A stretch of DNA of 64,000 nt from a virus, in the IMG/VR virus record IMGVR_UViG_3300042557_000893, positions 1 to 64,000 of that record. One strand, written 5' to 3'. The position numbers and the translations under genes are program-made. The notes under the pieces were generated by a model. That model did no database searches, was not told where the DNA came from, and saw nothing but the letters and a program-made list of their open reading frames with translations. Within the stretch, counting starts at the first letter, position 1. Every line of letters begins with the position of its first letter. Shown piece after piece: positions 62,503 through 64,000 of this stretch.

Positions 62503-64000
62503 TTACCTCATGTTCTTGAAAGGGTTTCTGGGAACTTTGACCATGGTGGAGGAGCTGTTTGCGTTTCCCATGTGCCGGAAAGGGGTCACTCTTAATTTAC
62601 TGATTTTTTTAGAGTTCTCCAAATTGCTGTCTTCATGTTCTACACGCTTGGAATAGCCCCTGTTAGACTCCTGCACCTTGGCAAAAGCTACCAGGGCACA
62701 GAACGCTACCAGTCTGTCCACGTTCAGTCCATCTCTGTAAGCAGCCATTTCCTTTAGGAGCATGATGTCAGGGATGCGCTCAATGCCATAAGTTGTCCTG
62801 ACTATTTCTCCATCAGGTTTCGTTTCAACATCCAACTGTTCTTCCAGGAACTGAATGGCGTAGGAAATAAGGTTGGTTTTAAAAATCGTTCCCACATTGC
62901 GCCAGCCATATTCCTGGAAGACATTGGTGTTACTTTGAAGCTCTTTGAGAAAGAGAATCTGATTCTTTGGCACTAAATAACGTTGTTTACGCTTAGAAAT
63001 CATATACTGAATAAACAAACTAACGTTGTTTTCTACAACCGTCCACGCGTTGTAATACTCAATAAGCATTTCTAAACGCTCATGGGTTTTATTAAGGTCA
63101 TCAAAACGACCGCACCAAGTAGCAACTATTCCGTCACGTTCAATGTGCTGTTCAATGGTACTATCCATCTTGTGCTTGGTGATTTCTTGTGCAGTCTTAT
63201 AGACATAGATAGAACATAATGACTCAGAAGTTGTGGTTTTACCTTCTGATACAGGGTCAATAGACGCATAATACATGCCAAATGTTGGATCCTTCACAGG
63301 ACGCTCGTACACTATAATGACACCTTCTTTATCAACTGTTTTTGGAGATATAGGAAATTCTGAAATAGGTAACTTGCGAGATTCTTTTGTGTTGATTTTC
63401 CCGTTGTCATCTCTATACAACTCTACAAACTCCCTGTGGTAATCACCATCTTCAATGCGTCTAATCTGTTTACTGACAAGTGCCAATGGAAACTTGGATA
63501 CTTTGCGATATGCAAAAGCCTCCTCAATGTTAATTGGTTTCTGAGAAATTCTTAATTGATAATCCTCAGGTTTGAGTTTCTTTTTCCAATCCAGTCTTTC
63601 AGCAAGAATCATCTCCAAAGCTTTTTCTACCTGGGAGTTTCCATACTCATCAATGCAAGGCTGCATGCTCCACTGCTCAGGGATAAACAACCCACACTTG
63701 GCGATTTCACCGGATTCATTAACCAGGTTAGTATCTACTGCCAATACATCTTTAGAGTCTGGGTTTAAGATCAATTCTTTTAGAGGTTCACACTGCTCTA
63801 AGTCACCCACGGAACCTGCTGCAACAAACATACCTGTATAGATCATACCTGATTTCATCGCAGGTAGCAAATACTCTAAAGTCTCATTCATGCGTGGAGC
63901 AATACCTGCCTCTTCATGAAAGAATAAAGTACAGGGACCACCAACACCATTATTGGGATCTTTCTCTAAAGCAAGACCAAAGATTACTGATTTCAGACCC
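62503..64000 (-). CDS. Terminase large subunit, N-terminus beyond the right window edge
   Basis: The frame is open to the right edge; the ATG at 63891 is internal, since upstream codons read GPCTLFFHEEAGIAPRMNE. LFFHEEAG is a Walker B-type motif of the packaging ATPase. The C-terminal RNase H-like nuclease shows YYASIDPVSEGKTTTS (first Asp), AWTVVENNVSLFIQYM (Glu) and GLNVDRLVAFCALVAFA (last Asp). A basic tail (RVTPFRHMGNANSS, FKNMR) ends the protein. Walker A lies outside the window. The enzyme cuts and pumps genome DNA into the head through the portal. At least 499 residues are in view. Confidence 0.9.
   Translation of the reverse strand, partial: GLKSVIFGLALEKDPNNGVGGPCTLFFHEEAGIAPRMNETLEYLLPAMKSGMIYTGMFVAAGSVGDLEQCEPLKELILNPDSKDVLAVDTNLVNESGEIAKCGLFIPEQWSMQPCIDEYGNSQVEKALEMILAERLDWKKKLKPEDYQLRISQKPINIEEAFAYRKVSKFPLALVSKQIRRIEDGDYHREFVELYRDDNGKINTKESRKLPISEFPISPKTVDKEGVIIVYERPVKDPTFGMYYASIDPVSEGKTTTSESLCSIYVYKTAQEITKHKMDSTIEQHIERDGIVATWCGRFDDLNKTHERLEMLIEYYNAWTVVENNVSLFIQYMISKRKQRYLVPKNQILFLKELQSNTNVFQEYGWRNVGTIFKTNLISYAIQFLEEQLDVETKPDGEIVRTTYGIERIPDIMLLKEMAAYRDGLNVDRLVAFCALVAFAKVQESNRGYSKRVEHEDSNLENSKKISKLRVTPFRHMGNANSSSTMVKVPRNPFKNMR

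Noticed and set aside
1-64000. Stop-codon reassignment (TAG or TGA recoding), which occurs in some crAss-like phages
   Set aside because: All large genes are open under the standard code and the gene ends checked are TAA or TGA at sensible places; nothing in the window requires recoding.
1-64000. tRNA genes, CRISPR arrays, insertion sequences, integrase or attachment sites
   Set aside because: Gaps are at most 227 bases, and those read show no cloverleaf, no spaced repeats and no transposase or recombinase frame.

Overview
The window is one part of the late (virion) region of a large tailed bacteriophage of the crAss-like group (order Crassvirales), which infect Bacteroidota. Every convincing gene lies on the minus strand and is packed end to start, often with ATGA or TAATG overlaps. 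The family is shown by gene order and by signature proteins. From right to left these are a terminase large subunit (cut by the right window edge), a portal, an acidic scaffold-like protein, a 547-aa major capsid protein, connector/ring-type proteins, a 1551-aa tail 'muzzle'/stabilisation-type protein, a block of very large cargo-type proteins that includes a 4333-aa polypeptide with the RNA polymerase motif DFDVD, and a tail-fibre cassette cut by the left edge. Genes read through under the standard code, stops are mostly TAA, and no tRNA, CRISPR array, insertion sequence or integrase is visible.

Layout. Positions 64000-52840 hold packaging and head genes: terminase, portal, scaffold candidate, capsid, a conserved 338-aa protein, a connector candidate, a Dps-like 147-aa protein and a 454-aa virion protein. 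Positions 52730-49076 hold small, often Cys-rich proteins, including a 58-aa zinc-ribbon gene, and several fibronectin-III-like appendage proteins. Positions 48902-44746 hold a metallophosphoesterase, an IHF/HU-like protein, two conserved tail/ring proteins and a small HExxH zincin. Positions 44749-5650 hold the muzzle protein, a LysM + L,D-transpeptidase + lytic transglycosylase fusion, two glycine-glycine-rich modular proteins, two long cargo-type proteins, the 4333-aa polymerase polyprotein (zincin motif, RNA polymerase core and a polynucleotide-kinase-like P-loop domain) and a 2012-aa protein with an N-terminal PD-(D/E)XK nuclease motif. Positions 5514-1 hold tail fibre genes.

How it may work together. 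The head is built around scaffold and capsid protein and filled by portal plus terminase. The block of about 10,000 residues of cargo-type proteins is probably packaged and ejected with the DNA, as is established for the virion RNA polymerase of the crAss-like phage phi14:2. On entry the wall-active fusion protein would open, and perhaps re-crosslink, peptidoglycan, and the polymerase would transcribe early genes. Three intrinsic terminators, an unusual four-hairpin 3' region after the capsid gene, and a recurring intergenic box (GTAAATTCT...) ahead of four gene groups suggest how the late region is split into transcription units.

Most notable observations: Gly-Gly motifs delimiting modules in three neighbouring cargo proteins; a complete Dps ferroxidase ligand set in a head-region protein; a low-GC island that exactly carries the kinase domain inside the giant polymerase gene; and the three-enzyme peptidoglycan fusion.
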